This document shows positions 16,490 through 24,655 of a stretch of DNA of 64,000 bases, in pieces. The notes beneath the pieces were generated by a model that was given only the letters and a program-made list of their open reading frames with translations, made no database searches and was not told the DNA's origin. The DNA is from Pseudomonadota bacterium (lineage in GTDB: Bacteria > Pseudomonadota > Alphaproteobacteria > Rhizobiales > Devosiaceae). The stretch spans positions 92,445-156,444 of the forward strand of contig JAEWLC010000090.1 in NCBI GenBank assembly GCA_023393475.1. Direction: 5' to 3'. A program made the position numbers and the translations under genes. Numbering within the stretch: position 1 is the first letter of the stretch; every line of letters starts with the position of its first letter.

Positions 16490-17307
16490 CATATGCTGGC
16501 CGCAACGCGCCAGTCGGCCCAGGCCGAGACCGTATGGACCCGCCGCGTGTGCCGATGCTCTTCGCCGAACGGGGCCACCTCCCATTTCCAGCGCAAACCC
16601 GATCGCGGCATGGCATGGCCCTGCGTGAGATCTGCGCTGTCGAGGACGACGCCGTGGCGGTTGAAGACGCGGTAGTCGATATCGGTCACCAGCGTCGCCG
16701 GGCAGGCGAGCGACGCCAGCGCGGCCAGGTGCCGCTCGACCACGAAGCGCGAGCGCTCCGGCGCGGCCGCGGCCATCTCGCCGATGAGGTTCGAGGAGAT
16801 CACCCAGTCGAGGCGGTCGATTTCGGCGAGAAAGGCGAGATCGAGCGCGGCTTCGTCGGCGAGGTCGCGCCACTCGAGGTCGATATTGGCGTAACGGCCA
16901 AGGCGCGGCTGGATGGTGGTGAGATGCGCCCGATCGACCAGCACCACGCGTTCGAAAGTGCGGGCCAGCGACTCCAGCGGCAGTTCGAACAGCGGGCCGG
17001 AGCCGAGCACGACCACCGTCCGGCGCACCGGGAAATCGTCGATCGCGGTATCGATCAGGCCGCGCGCGTTGGCGAGATGCGGGGCCCAGGCGCGCCTCCG
17101 GCGCTCGCCGCGGGCCCAGTAGCGCACCGCCTCCTTCAGATGGGGCTGGAACGCCGGTGGGGTGATCCGCCGGCTCGCGGCATGGACTCGAAGTTCGGCG
17201 AGCATCGCGGCATACCCCGGCTGGAGAATCGAGGTGATCGTATTGCGTGCCGCCGCTACCGCAAGATTGTTCGCTCGGCGGCGCGCGGGGGAAGAATTTC
17301 GCCGCAA
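16489..17307 (-). CDS. Methyltransferase-like protein of unknown function
   Basis: This protein of up to 272 residues has a Rossmann-like core. TVVVLGSGPLFELPL resembles a SAM-binding motif I, VVLVDRAHL carries the acidic residue after strand 2, and LDWVISSNLIGEM resembles motif IV. The N-terminal 70 residues are basic and helical. It is probably a class I methyltransferase-like protein, but the substrate is unknown. TTG 17307 is the longest start; ATG 17205 is an alternative, and neither has a strong ribosome site. It is divergent from the nuclease gene and ends inside the terminator shared with osmC. Confidence 0.7.
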   Translation of the reverse strand: MRRNSSPARRRANNLAVAAARNTITSILQPGYAAMLAELRVHAASRRITPPAFQPHLKEAVRYWARGERRRRAWAPHLANARGLIDTAIDDFPVRRTVVVLGSGPLFELPLESLARTFERVVLVDRAHLTTIQPRLGRYANIDLEWRDLADEAALDLAFLAEIDRLDWVISSNLIGEMAAAAPERSRFVVERHLAALASLACPATLVTDIDYRVFNRHGVVLDSADLTQGHAMPRSGLRWKWEVAPFGEEHRHTRRVHTVSAWADWRVAASI

Positions 17308-17324
17308 TTTCGTGCAGTTTCCAG

Positions 17325-18155
17325 ATGCGTCGGAAGGGGCGGAGCTTGCTTGTTCGGGAAGTCATCAAATTGGCCGTGGCCACGGCGGTTCTTGCCATGC
17401 CGCTGAGTCCGGCTGCGGCCTGCGAGGGGCTCGTCGACGGCCCGAAGGGTGTGGTGGTTTCCGTCACCGACGGCGACACCGTGGTGCTCGACAATGGCCT
17501 CGTCGTCCGCCTCATCGGCATGCAGGCGCCCAAGCTCGCGCTCGGCCGCGAGGATTTTGAGGATTGGCCTCGGGCCGGCGAGGCCAAGGCCGCGCTGGAG
17601 AAGCTGGTACTGGATAGGGAAGTGCGCGTGCGCCATGGCGGCGAGCGCATCGACCGGCACGGGCGCACGCTCGGCCAGTTGTTTGTCACCGGCGAAGCAG
17701 AAACCTGGGTGCAGCAGCAGATGATCGCGGCGGGCTGGGCCCGGGTCTATTCGTTCCCCGACAATCGTGCATGCGTGACACAGTTGCTCGCCGTCGAGAC
17801 GCAGGCACGCCTCGACAAGCTTGGCATCTGGGCCGATCCCTACTATCTCGTGCGGCGGGCGGACCGGCCGGACGATTTCGCCGGGCGCCAAGGTTACTAC
17901 GAGCTGGTGGAAGGTCGCGTGCTTCTCGCCGAAAAGGTGCAGGGGCGCGTCTACCTGAATTTCGGCCGGTCGTGGAAAGACGATTACACGGCTGTCCTCG
18001 ACAAGGCGGCGCTGGGGCTGTTTTCGAAGAGTGGACTCGATCCGCAGAAACTCGAAGGCGCCCTGGTAAGGATCAGGGGTTGGGTGGACGAAGACGACGG
18101 CCCGCGGGTCGAAATCACCCATCCGGAGCAGATTGAGGTTTTACGGGCTCCATGA
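17325..18155 (+). CDS. Secreted thermonuclease-like (SNase) protein
   Basis: From ATG 17325 the protein has 276 residues: a signal peptide ending near SPAAA, then a staphylococcal-nuclease-like domain (VVSVTDGDTVVLDNGLVVRLIGMQAPK; RIDRHGRTLGQLF). The metal-binding Asp residues and one Arg are visible. The last 100 residues (EGRVLLAEKVQGRVYLNFG...) look like an additional OB-type domain. TTG 17346 is an alternative start. The stop overlaps the start of the M48 protease gene in an ATGA. The true substrate is not known, and many such proteins in this group lack proven nuclease activity. Confidence 0.85.
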   Translation: MRRKGRSLLVREVIKLAVATAVLAMPLSPAAACEGLVDGPKGVVVSVTDGDTVVLDNGLVVRLIGMQAPKLALGREDFEDWPRAGEAKAALEKLVLDREVRVRHGGERIDRHGRTLGQLFVTGEAETWVQQQMIAAGWARVYSFPDNRACVTQLLAVETQARLDKLGIWADPYYLVRRADRPDDFAGRQGYYELVEGRVLLAEKVQGRVYLNFGRSWKDDYTAVLDKAALGLFSKSGLDPQKLEGALVRIRGWVDEDDGPRVEITHPEQIEVLRAP

Positions 18156-19624
18156 CCATGGGACCGAAGATGAAGGCGCTCGGCGCCATGCTCTCCGCGG
18201 CGCTGCTCGTGCTGCTCGCGGCCTGCTCGAGCCTGCCCGGCGTTTCCGTCAGCCGCACGCAGGACCAGAGCGCCCCGCCGGTCGCGGCCTCCACCGAGGA
18301 TACCGAGGAAGATGCCATCGGCGCGCGCGAGCATCCGCGCATCGTCGCCTCCTATGGCGGCATCTATTCGGACCGCCAGGCCGAGATCATGATCGCCCGG
18401 ATCGTCGGCCGGCTGCTCGCCGCTGCCGACCAGCCGAACCAGAAGTTCACCGTCACCATCCTCGATACCGCCGAGGTCAACGCCTTCGCGCTGCCGGGCG
18501 GCTATGTCTACGTGACGCGCGGCATCCTCGCGCTCGCCTCCGATACGTCGGAGCTCGCGGCCGTGCTGGCGCACGAGATCGCCCACGTGACGCTGAAGCA
18601 TGCCCGGGCCCGCACCAACCGGGCCAAGACCAACGAGATCGTCGACAAGGTCGTCTCGGGCGTCTTTGGTGCCGATACGGCAACCGACCAGGCCTCGAAC
18701 CGCTCGAAGATGTCGCTCGCGGCCTTCAGCCAGCAGCAGGAACTTGCCGCCGACAAGGAAGGCATCCTGACGGCCGGACGCGCCGGGTTCGATCCGCACG
18801 CCTCGGCCCGCTTCCTCGGCGCCATGGGCCGGTTCGCGCACTTCTCGCAAGGCGATGCCGACCAGGAAGGCGATTTCCTCTCCTCGCATCCCTCGACGCC
18901 CGATCGCATCCAGAAGGCGATCGAGACGGCGCGCGCCTTCTTTGGCGCTCCCGGCCTCGGCGAAACCGATCGCGAAGGCTACATGGCCGGCATCGAGGGC
19001 CTCGCCTTTGGCGACAGCCCGGCGCAGGGCGCCGTCAACGGCCGCCGCTACGTCAACCCGGCGCTGAAATTCACCTTCGAGGTGCCGCAGAACTATACGC
19101 TGCAGATTTCGAAGGGCGCCGTTGTCGGCGTCGCCGGCGAAGGCGAGGCGGTCCGCTTCGACAGCGCCGAAGTGCCGACCACGATGGGGCTCGAGGACTA
19201 CCTGAAGTCGGGCTGGATCGCGGGCCTGCAACCGCAGACGGTCCGGCACGAGAGTGCCAACGGCTACGACATGGCGACCGGCGTCGCGGTCACGCCGCAG
19301 TGGAACTTCCGCGTCGCCGTGGTCCGCCACGAGGGCAAGGTCTATCGCTTCATCTTCGCCTCGCGCTTCGACAGCGACGCCTTTGCCAAGGCCGCCGAAT
19401 CCACGCTGAGGAGCTTCCGGGCGGCGACCGCCAAGGATGTCGCGCAGGTGCGCAAGCTCGTCATCCGTACCGTCACCGCCGGCGCGGTCGACAGCGCGGA
19501 TTCGCTGGCGCGCCGCATGACCGGCCTCAGCCGCGGCACCGACCTGTTCTACATCCTCAACAACCTCTACCCCGGCGACACCCTCGTCACCGGCCAGCGG
19601 TACAAGATCGTCACGGTCGAGTAG
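18152..19624 (+). CDS. M48 family metalloprotease lipoprotein
   Basis: This 490-residue envelope protease has a lipobox at LLAACSS (Cys25) and a zinc site HEIAH at 141-145, with the third ligand Glu in QQELAADKEG. This resembles BepA/YfgC-like periplasmic quality-control proteases. After the protease domain, residues about 300-425 form a separate mixed domain (FTFEVPQNYTLQ...). The end (LSRGTDLFYILNNLYPGDTLVTGQRYKIV) is typical of alphaproteobacterial members. It is coupled to the SNase-like gene by ATGA, so the two are made together. Palindromic element copy C follows. Confidence 0.92.
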   Translation: MTMGPKMKALGAMLSAALLVLLAACSSLPGVSVSRTQDQSAPPVAASTEDTEEDAIGAREHPRIVASYGGIYSDRQAEIMIARIVGRLLAAADQPNQKFTVTILDTAEVNAFALPGGYVYVTRGILALASDTSELAAVLAHEIAHVTLKHARARTNRAKTNEIVDKVVSGVFGADTATDQASNRSKMSLAAFSQQQELAADKEGILTAGRAGFDPHASARFLGAMGRFAHFSQGDADQEGDFLSSHPSTPDRIQKAIETARAFFGAPGLGETDREGYMAGIEGLAFGDSPAQGAVNGRRYVNPALKFTFEVPQNYTLQISKGAVVGVAGEGEAVRFDSAEVPTTMGLEDYLKSGWIAGLQPQTVRHESANGYDMATGVAVTPQWNFRVAVVRHEGKVYRFIFASRFDSDAFAKAAESTLRSFRAATAKDVAQVRKLVIRTVTAGAVDSADSLARRMTGLSRGTDLFYILNNLYPGDTLVTGQRYKIVTVE

Positions 19625-19665
19625 GGCGCCGCCGCGTCGGCGTTATTCCCGAGAAGCAACTCCGA

Positions 19666-19746
19666 TGTCATCCCTGCGAAGGCAGGGATCCATCTTCCCA
19701 TTTGCGCCAGCCGCGAGCTGGATCCCAGCCTGCGCTGGGATGACAG
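19666..19746. repeat. 81 bp paired palindromic repeat, copy C
   Basis: Same length and organisation as the copies at 10775 and 14840. The left unit is TGTCATCCCTGCGAAGGCAG with its palindrome. The right unit has the co-varied stem CCCAGC/GCTGGG and ends TGACAG. It lies between the convergent M48 protease and Nudix genes. Confidence 0.85.
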
Positions 19747-19773
19747 CCAGTGGGGCGGCGACAACGTGCCTGG

Positions 19774-20187
19774 CTAGCTGACCAGCAATCGATAAGCCGG
19801 AAAGATCATGTCCCGCGTCAGCTGGGCGAGTTCGATGTCGCCGGGCGCCGCGGTATCGACCCAGCGCATTTCCTCGATCTCGGCCTGCGGCGCGATCTCG
19901 CCCACGTGGTGCGTCAGGTAGACCTCAGCCACCACGATCGCATCGGCTTCATTGGCCGCCGGCGCTTCGAAGCGCCCGAGATGGCGGGGCGCATCGGGGC
20001 CGATCTCCAGCGCCAGTTCTTCGCGCAGTTCGCGCCGCAGCGCTTCGAGCGCGGTTTCCCCGGCATCGATCTTGCCGCCGGGCTGCATGAACGCGGTGGT
20101 GCCGCGCTTCCGCACCAGCAGCGCGCGCCCGTCGGGGCCGATGAGGAGGGTGGCGGCGATGAAGATCTGGCGGGAGCGGTCGGACAT
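19774..20187 (-). CDS. Nudix hydrolase
   Basis: A 137-residue cytosolic pyrophosphohydrolase with a complete Nudix box, GGKIDAGETALEALRRELREELAL, described here by its positions at about residues 37-60. The core glycine and the REExxEE acidic residues are intact. The substrate (a nucleoside diphosphate derivative) cannot be told from sequence. It is tandem with, and 44 bp downstream of, the histidine kinase gene, so it may be read from the same message. Confidence 0.9.
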   Translation of the reverse strand: MSDRSRQIFIAATLLIGPDGRALLVRKRGTTAFMQPGGKIDAGETALEALRRELREELALEIGPDAPRHLGRFEAPAANEADAIVVAEVYLTHHVGEIAPQAEIEEMRWVDTAAPGDIELAQLTRDMIFPAYRLLVS

Positions 20188-20231
20188 CTGGAATCATCGG
20201 TTGGAGGCGGCCCATCCTGCCGCAATGCCGT

Positions 20232-21563
20232 TCACCCGTCAGCGCTGAAGATCAGGCGGGCGGTGAACCCATCGCTGCGGTCCACCCCCGGTGACTGCAG
20301 TTCCAACCGCCCGCCGACCTGGCGCATGATCGTATCGACAATGGTCAGGCCGAGGCCGGACCCGGGCGCAGCGGTATCGCCACGGGCAAACCGCCGGGTC
20401 AGCTGCGCCAGCCGGTCGGCAGGAACGACCGGGCCGGCATTGGTGACCTCGATCTGCTGCCCGTCGCCCACCGTCACCGCGACCGGCTCGGTCGCGCTCC
20501 CATGCAGGAGCGCGTTCTCGATCAGGTTGCGCATGACGATGCCGAAGGCATCGAGATCGATCGCTGCTTCCAGCGGGGCCGCGACATTCAGCACGACATT
20601 GCCGGTGGCATTGGCATCCTCGACGATCAATCTGAGCGCCGGAATCAGGTCGATCGCACCAGAGGTCCGCGCGGTGCCGGATTCGGCGCGGGAGAGGGCA
20701 AGCAGTTTGGCGGCCAATGCGCTCAGCCGATGCAGCGAGTCCTCCACCCGCCTCGCCCGTTCCTGCGCTGGCAGGCCATCGAGTTCCTCCACCAGCCGCT
20801 GCGTCTGGGCCAGGCTGCCGGCAATCGGGGTTCGCAACTCGTGCGCGCTGTTGGCGGCGAGCGCGCGCTCGGCCTCGAACGCGGCCCGCAGGCGCCCGAG
20901 CAGGCCGTCGATCGCCACGGTCATCGGCGTCAGCTCGGCTGGCGTATCGCCGATCTCCAGCGGGGCGAGGTTGCCGGCGCCCCGGCGCGCGATTTCGTCG
21001 CCCACCCGGCGCAGCGGGGCGAGGCCGCTGCGTACCGCCAGCGCGATGCCGAGCGCACCCAATGGCACCAGCAGGACCAGTGGCACCAGCATGGCCAGCG
21101 CGCTGCCGAATAGGGTTGCCTCGCGCCGCTGCTCGGATTCGGCGATCTGGATGAACAATCCAGATTCCCGGTCGGACATGGTGTAGAGGCGCCATGGACT
21201 ATGCGTCGAAAAGCCCTCGGCGAGCGGTGCGTCGAACGGCTCGGCGGGAGCATTGAATGAACGCATGAGGATGCGACCGTCGGGCTGGCGGACCTGGTAG
21301 ACCACCTGCTCGGAATGCTCGCCGCTATCGAGCGGCGGTTGGTAGTCGACTGCACCGTCCCGGTCGCCGTCCGCGTCGTCGACAAGTGCGTCGATGGCGA
21401 GCGGCAGGATGCGTTCCGCCGTCTCGCGCAGGCCGCCGTCCAACGCCTGCTGCTGCTCGTTGCGCAGCACGACAATCGCGAACAGCGTCGCAAGCACCCA
21501 CAGGATCACCGCACCGGCAGTGAGTGTCAGGATCAGGCGCCGGGTGATGCTGTGGGCCTTCAT
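20232..21563 (-). CDS. Sensor histidine kinase with an EF-hand-like periplasmic loop
   Basis: This 443-residue inner-membrane kinase has TM1 at about 10-33, a periplasmic domain to about 150, TM2 at 152-176, HAMP, then the HisKA domain with phospho-acceptor His241 (NSAHELRTPIAGS), the N-box NLIENALLHGS and the G-box GSGLGLTI. Architecture and sequence resemble QseC/TctE-type kinases. The periplasmic part contains D65-G-D67-R-D69-G70-A-V-D73, which fits an EF-hand calcium loop in positions 1-9, although position 12 is Pro. ATG 21563 overlaps the regulator stop as ATGA. The partner regulator is upstream, and the likely targets are the divergent PepSY and cytochrome genes. Confidence 0.93.
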   Translation of the reverse strand: MKAHSITRRLILTLTAGAVILWVLATLFAIVVLRNEQQQALDGGLRETAERILPLAIDALVDDADGDRDGAVDYQPPLDSGEHSEQVVYQVRQPDGRILMRSFNAPAEPFDAPLAEGFSTHSPWRLYTMSDRESGLFIQIAESEQRREATLFGSALAMLVPLVLLVPLGALGIALAVRSGLAPLRRVGDEIARRGAGNLAPLEIGDTPAELTPMTVAIDGLLGRLRAAFEAERALAANSAHELRTPIAGSLAQTQRLVEELDGLPAQERARRVEDSLHRLSALAAKLLALSRAESGTARTSGAIDLIPALRLIVEDANATGNVVLNVAAPLEAAIDLDAFGIVMRNLIENALLHGSATEPVAVTVGDGQQIEVTNAGPVVPADRLAQLTRRFARGDTAAPGSGLGLTIVDTIMRQVGGRLELQSPGVDRSDGFTARLIFSADG

Positions 21564-22219
21564 GCCGGTCCCAGGCGATAGCCGAGGCCACGGACCGTAT
21601 GGATGACGCTGGCTGCCAGCTTGCGTCGCAGCCGGCTCACATAGACCTCGACGGCATTGCTTTCCACCTCGTCGCCGAAGCCGAACAGGGCGTCCTCGAT
21701 CTGGCCCTTCGAGACCAGCGTGCCCGGATGCTGCGCCAGTCGCTCCAGCACCGCCCATTCGCGCGCGCTGAGGTCCACCGGCCGGCCGTCGACGGTCACG
21801 ACGCGATGCGCGAGGTCCATCTCGAGCGGTCCGATGGCGAGCAGCGGGTTGGGGTTGCCGGCATAGCGGCGTCCCACGGCGCCGATCCTTGCCAGCAGCT
21901 CGCCGAGGTCGAACGGCTTGACCAGATAGTCGTCGGCGCCGGCATTCAGCCCCTCGATCCGCATCGACAGCTGGTCGAGCGCGGTCATGATGATCACCGG
22001 CGTCACGCTGCCCTCGCGACGGAGGTCGCGCAGCAAGGCGAGTCCGCGGCCGTCGGGCAGGTTGAGGTCGAGCAGGATCACATCATACGGCGTCGTCCGC
22101 AGCGCCGCCTCGGCTGCGTCGAGGCGCAGCACCCAGTCGGTAGCATGTCCGCTGGCGACGAGATGGTCTCGCACGGCCTGGCCGAGCATGTCGTCGTCTT
22201 CAACCAGCAGCAGTCGCAT
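21560..22219 (-). CDS. OmpR-family response regulator
   Basis: This 219-residue regulator has a receiver domain (LLLVEDDDMLGQ; phospho-acceptor Asp51 in VILLDLNLPDG; switch Lys in YLVKPFDLGELLAR) and a C-terminal winged helix (LSAREWAVLERLAQHPGTLVSKGQI and EVYVSRLRRKL). It is closest in pattern to QseB/PmrA-type regulators. ATG 22219 begins the receiver directly; longer in-frame starts add unrelated sequence. It is coupled to the kinase gene. A direct repeat in the gap towards the divergent PepSY gene is a plausible binding site. Confidence 0.95.
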   Translation of the reverse strand: MRLLLVEDDDMLGQAVRDHLVASGHATDWVLRLDAAEAALRTTPYDVILLDLNLPDGRGLALLRDLRREGSVTPVIIMTALDQLSMRIEGLNAGADDYLVKPFDLGELLARIGAVGRRYAGNPNPLLAIGPLEMDLAHRVVTVDGRPVDLSAREWAVLERLAQHPGTLVSKGQIEDALFGFGDEVESNAVEVYVSRLRRKLAASVIHTVRGLGYRLGPA

Positions 22220-22259
22220 CGTTGTTCCCGTCGGCCTCAGCGCCGCATGGCACGCCATC

Positions 22260-22276
22260 CTTACACCGAGCTTACG
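22260..22276 (+). promoter_or_regulatory. Candidate response-regulator binding site (direct repeat)
   Basis: CTTACA and CTTACG are separated by exactly five bases, an 11-base period. This is the layout of PmrA/QseB boxes (two CTTAA-like half-sites with a 5-base spacer). It lies in the 149 bp gap between the regulator gene and the PepSY gene, where autoregulation and target control would both act. Confidence 0.55.
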
Positions 22277-22368
22277 CCGCGCGGGCCGCCGCGTCAGGAA
22301 CGCGTAAGGGGCAGCAGGCAAGTCATTCACGCCGGCTGCCGCCGGTTCCCATGCAAAGGAATACCGAT

Positions 22369-22581
22369 ATGAAGAAGACGCTCGCCCTGGCACTGGTCGC
22401 CACTCTTTTCGCCATGCCGGCCTTCGCCGCCGATGTCTGCAACGTGCCCGCCGACAAGGCCCAGTCCAAGGACGCGCTCAAGGCCCAGCTCGAAAAGGAC
22501 GGCTGGACCGTCCGGCAGATCAAGGACGACAAGGGGTGCTACGAAGCCTACGCGATCAAGGCCGACGGCCCGGGACGCTGA
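22369..22581 (+). CDS. Small periplasmic PepSY-domain protein
   Basis: This 70-residue protein has a signal peptide ending at FAMPAFA-20. The mature part is a single PepSY unit (KDALKAQLEKDGWTVRQIKDDKGCYEAYAIKADG) with two cysteines, Cys24 and Cys57, that could form a disulfide. AAAGGA at 22355-22360 precedes ATG 22369. It is divergent from the two-component genes and nine bases upstream of the cytochrome gene. This PepSY/cytochrome b/two-component set recurs in proteobacteria. Its exact function is unknown. Confidence 0.85.
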   Translation: MKKTLALALVATLFAMPAFAADVCNVPADKAQSKDALKAQLEKDGWTVRQIKDDKGCYEAYAIKADGPGR

Positions 22582-22590
22582 AGATGCTCG

Positions 22591-23151
22591 ATGTCGAAGC
22601 CGATTGAGGCCCAGCGCCCCGTCCCGGTGTGGGACCCGCTGGTGCGGGTCTTCCACTGGGGGCTCGTCTCGAGCGTTGCCGTCGCCTGGCTCACCGGCGA
22701 CGGCGGTCCGAAGCTGGTCCATCACTGGGCCGGCTACCTGGCTGCCGTCCTCATCGGCATCCGGCTGGTCTGGGGTGTCGTCGGGCCACGTCACGCCCGC
22801 TTCACCGCCTTCGTGCGGCACCCGAGAGCCATCCTCGCCTATCTGCGCGACATCGCCCGGGGCGCCGAGCGGCGCTTTATCGGGCACAATCCGGCCGGCG
22901 GCGCGATGATCGTGTCGCTCCTCCTCATACTCGCCGCGCAGGTGACGACGGGGTGGCTCTCCACCACCGACATGTTCTTCGGCGTCGACTGGATCGAGGA
23001 GGTGCATGGCCTGTCGAGCAAGCTCATCCTGGTCCTGATCGGCCTTCACGTCCTCGGCGTGGCAATCGCCAGTTGGCGGCATCGCGAGAACCTGCCACTT
23101 GCCATGCTCACCGGCCGCAAGCGGCCAGCGGCGGGCGACGACGTTGCGTGA
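22591..23151 (+). CDS. Cytochrome b561-family membrane protein
   Basis: This 186-residue, four-helix, b-type cytochrome resembles the Ni/Fe-hydrogenase cytochrome b / b561 family. Candidate haem-ligand histidines are in RVFHWGLV, KLVHHWAGY, EEVHGLSS and LIGLHVLGV, one per helix as expected. It likely passes electrons between the membrane quinone pool and a periplasmic partner. The PepSY protein encoded just upstream is a candidate partner, and no catalytic subunit is nearby. Confidence 0.88.
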   Translation: MSKPIEAQRPVPVWDPLVRVFHWGLVSSVAVAWLTGDGGPKLVHHWAGYLAAVLIGIRLVWGVVGPRHARFTAFVRHPRAILAYLRDIARGAERRFIGHNPAGGAMIVSLLLILAAQVTTGWLSTTDMFFGVDWIEEVHGLSSKLILVLIGLHVLGVAIASWRHRENLPLAMLTGRKRPAAGDDVA

Positions 23152-23157
23152 CGGTGC

Positions 23158-23955
23158 TCAGGTCTTGCGGCTGATGAACAGCCCCGCCTGCTTGTCCGTC
23201 TCGATCACGCCGCCGCCGGCCGCGAAGGCTTCGTCGATGCGAGTGCGGAACAGGGCCAGTTCCGGCTCGCTGGCGGCGTCGCCGGGCGGGTAGGAGGTCA
23301 GGGCGAGGAAGACATCCTCGGGGTCGGTGATGCGCATCGTGGCCGGATGCTCCGCCATCGTGACATTGCCGAACCGGGCGAGGAGCTTCTGCTCGGCGGC
23401 GTCATAGCCGAAATAGGTCGCGACGATATTGTAGGGCGTGCCGCCGAAGGCCGTGCCCAGTTCGTAGAGCTTGCGGGTATCGCCGATGCCGTTGGTGGTC
23501 ACGGCCAGCGTGCCGCCGGGCTTCAGCACCCGGTGCATCTCGGCCAGCGCCTTTTCCTGGTCGCGCACGTGGTAGAGCATGTGCATGGCGATCACGAGGT
23601 CGAAGCTCGCGTCGGCAAAAGGCAGCTCGGTGGCGTTGGCCTCGACGCCGCGCACGGCCGAAAGGGGCAGGTTCTGGCAGCGCTGGACCGCTTCCTTGAC
23701 CATGCCCGGCGACAGGTCGGCGAGGGTCAGGTCGATCCCGTCCGGCAGCATGCCGGCGATGGAGGCCCAGAACCAGGCCGGTCCGCAGCCGATATCGAGC
23801 ACGGAACTCCCGGGCTGGAGCGGCAGTTGCCCCGCCACCCAGTCGAACCAGGGCGTTTCGGTGATCGTATATTCCTGGTTCAGCCGGGCCCGCGCCGCGA
23901 GCTTGCGGCTATCCCCATACTGCTTGGCGTTGTTCGTGTCCGCGGCGCCCGACAT
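23158..23955 (-). CDS. Class I SAM-dependent methyltransferase
   Basis: This 265-residue protein has a UbiE/Methyltransf_11-type core: VLDIGCGPAWFW (motif I), LTLADLSPGMV, ATELPFADASFDLVIAMHMLYHV and HRVLKPGGTLAVTTNG. The substrate is unknown. It is convergent with the cytochrome gene, with only six bases between them, and no terminator can fit there. Confidence 0.88.
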   Translation of the reverse strand: MSGAADTNNAKQYGDSRKLAARARLNQEYTITETPWFDWVAGQLPLQPGSSVLDIGCGPAWFWASIAGMLPDGIDLTLADLSPGMVKEAVQRCQNLPLSAVRGVEANATELPFADASFDLVIAMHMLYHVRDQEKALAEMHRVLKPGGTLAVTTNGIGDTRKLYELGTAFGGTPYNIVATYFGYDAAEQKLLARFGNVTMAEHPATMRITDPEDVFLALTSYPPGDAASEPELALFRTRIDEAFAAGGGVIETDKQAGLFISRKT

Positions 23956-24045
23956 TCACTCTCTCCCAAGATGATTGCGCCCAGCACGCTATCGGCAAGT
24001 CGGGGCAAGGCAAGTCGAGCGAGCAAGATGGTATCGATACAAATG

Positions 24046-24068
24046 AAAAAGCCGGCGTTGCCGCCGGC
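24046..24068 (-). terminator. Intrinsic terminator of carD
   Basis: On the minus strand a GCCGGCG/CGCCGGC stem (24062-24068 with 24051-24057) around a GCAA loop is followed by TTTTT. It lies 26 bases after the carD stop codon. Confidence 0.88.
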
Positions 24069-24094
24069 GTTTCCTTGCATTACTTCTGGAAGTC

Positions 24095-24655
24095 TTACGC
24101 AGCTTCCTCGGCGTCGGCGGCGTCGGACTTGGGTCCGCGGCGCGGCGACTTGGCGAGGTTCTTCTCGATCAGCTGGACGGCCTCGGTGAGGGTCAGCTTG
24201 TTCACGGCGGCGACTTCGCGGCTCATGCGGTCCATGGCCTGCTCGAAGAGCTGGCGCTCGGAATAGGACTGCTCGGGCTGGTCGTCGGCGCGGAACAGGT
24301 CACGCACCACTTCCGAGATGGCGATCAGGTCGCCGGAATTGATCTTGGCTTCGTATTCCTGGGCGCGGCGCGACCACATGGTGCGCTTGACGCGGGCCCG
24401 GCCGGTCACGGTCTCGAGGGCCTTGGTGACCTCATCCTCTTCGGCGAGCTTGCGCATGCCGACCGACTTGATCTTGGCCACGGGGACACGGAGGGTGAGC
24501 TTGTCCTGCTCGAAGGAAATGACGAAGAGTTCGAGGGTCATTCCGGCGACTTCCTGATCCTCGATCGAGGTAATCAGGCCAACGCCGTGGGCCGGGTACA
24601 CAATGTACTCGCCCGTCTTGAATCCAAGCCGCTGCTGAGGCTTCTTGGTGACCAT
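24095..24655 (-). CDS. carD: CarD-family transcriptional regulator
   Basis: This 186-residue protein has an N-terminal RNA-polymerase-interaction domain (FKTGEYIVYPAHGVGLITSIEDQEV), which binds the beta subunit, and a helical DNA-contacting C-terminal domain. CarD proteins stabilise open complexes at many promoters and are widespread in alphaproteobacteria. ATG 24655 is preceded by AGGAG. It has its own transcription unit, with a terminator between it and fdxA upstream and another just downstream. The order with fdxA, the S4 gene and the helicase is typical of Hyphomicrobiales. Confidence 0.95.
   Translation of the reverse strand: MVTKKPQQRLGFKTGEYIVYPAHGVGLITSIEDQEVAGMTLELFVISFEQDKLTLRVPVAKIKSVGMRKLAEEDEVTKALETVTGRARVKRTMWSRRAQEYEAKINSGDLIAISEVVRDLFRADDQPEQSYSERQLFEQAMDRMSREVAAVNKLTLTEAVQLIEKNLAKSPRRGPKSDAADAEEAA

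Noticed and set aside
16325..17689. A 454-codon minus-strand frame covering the methyltransferase-like gene and part of the nuclease gene
   Set aside because: It is an antisense/alternate-frame shadow with low-complexity Arg/Ser/Pro composition. The 272-codon frame has a recognisable Rossmann pattern.
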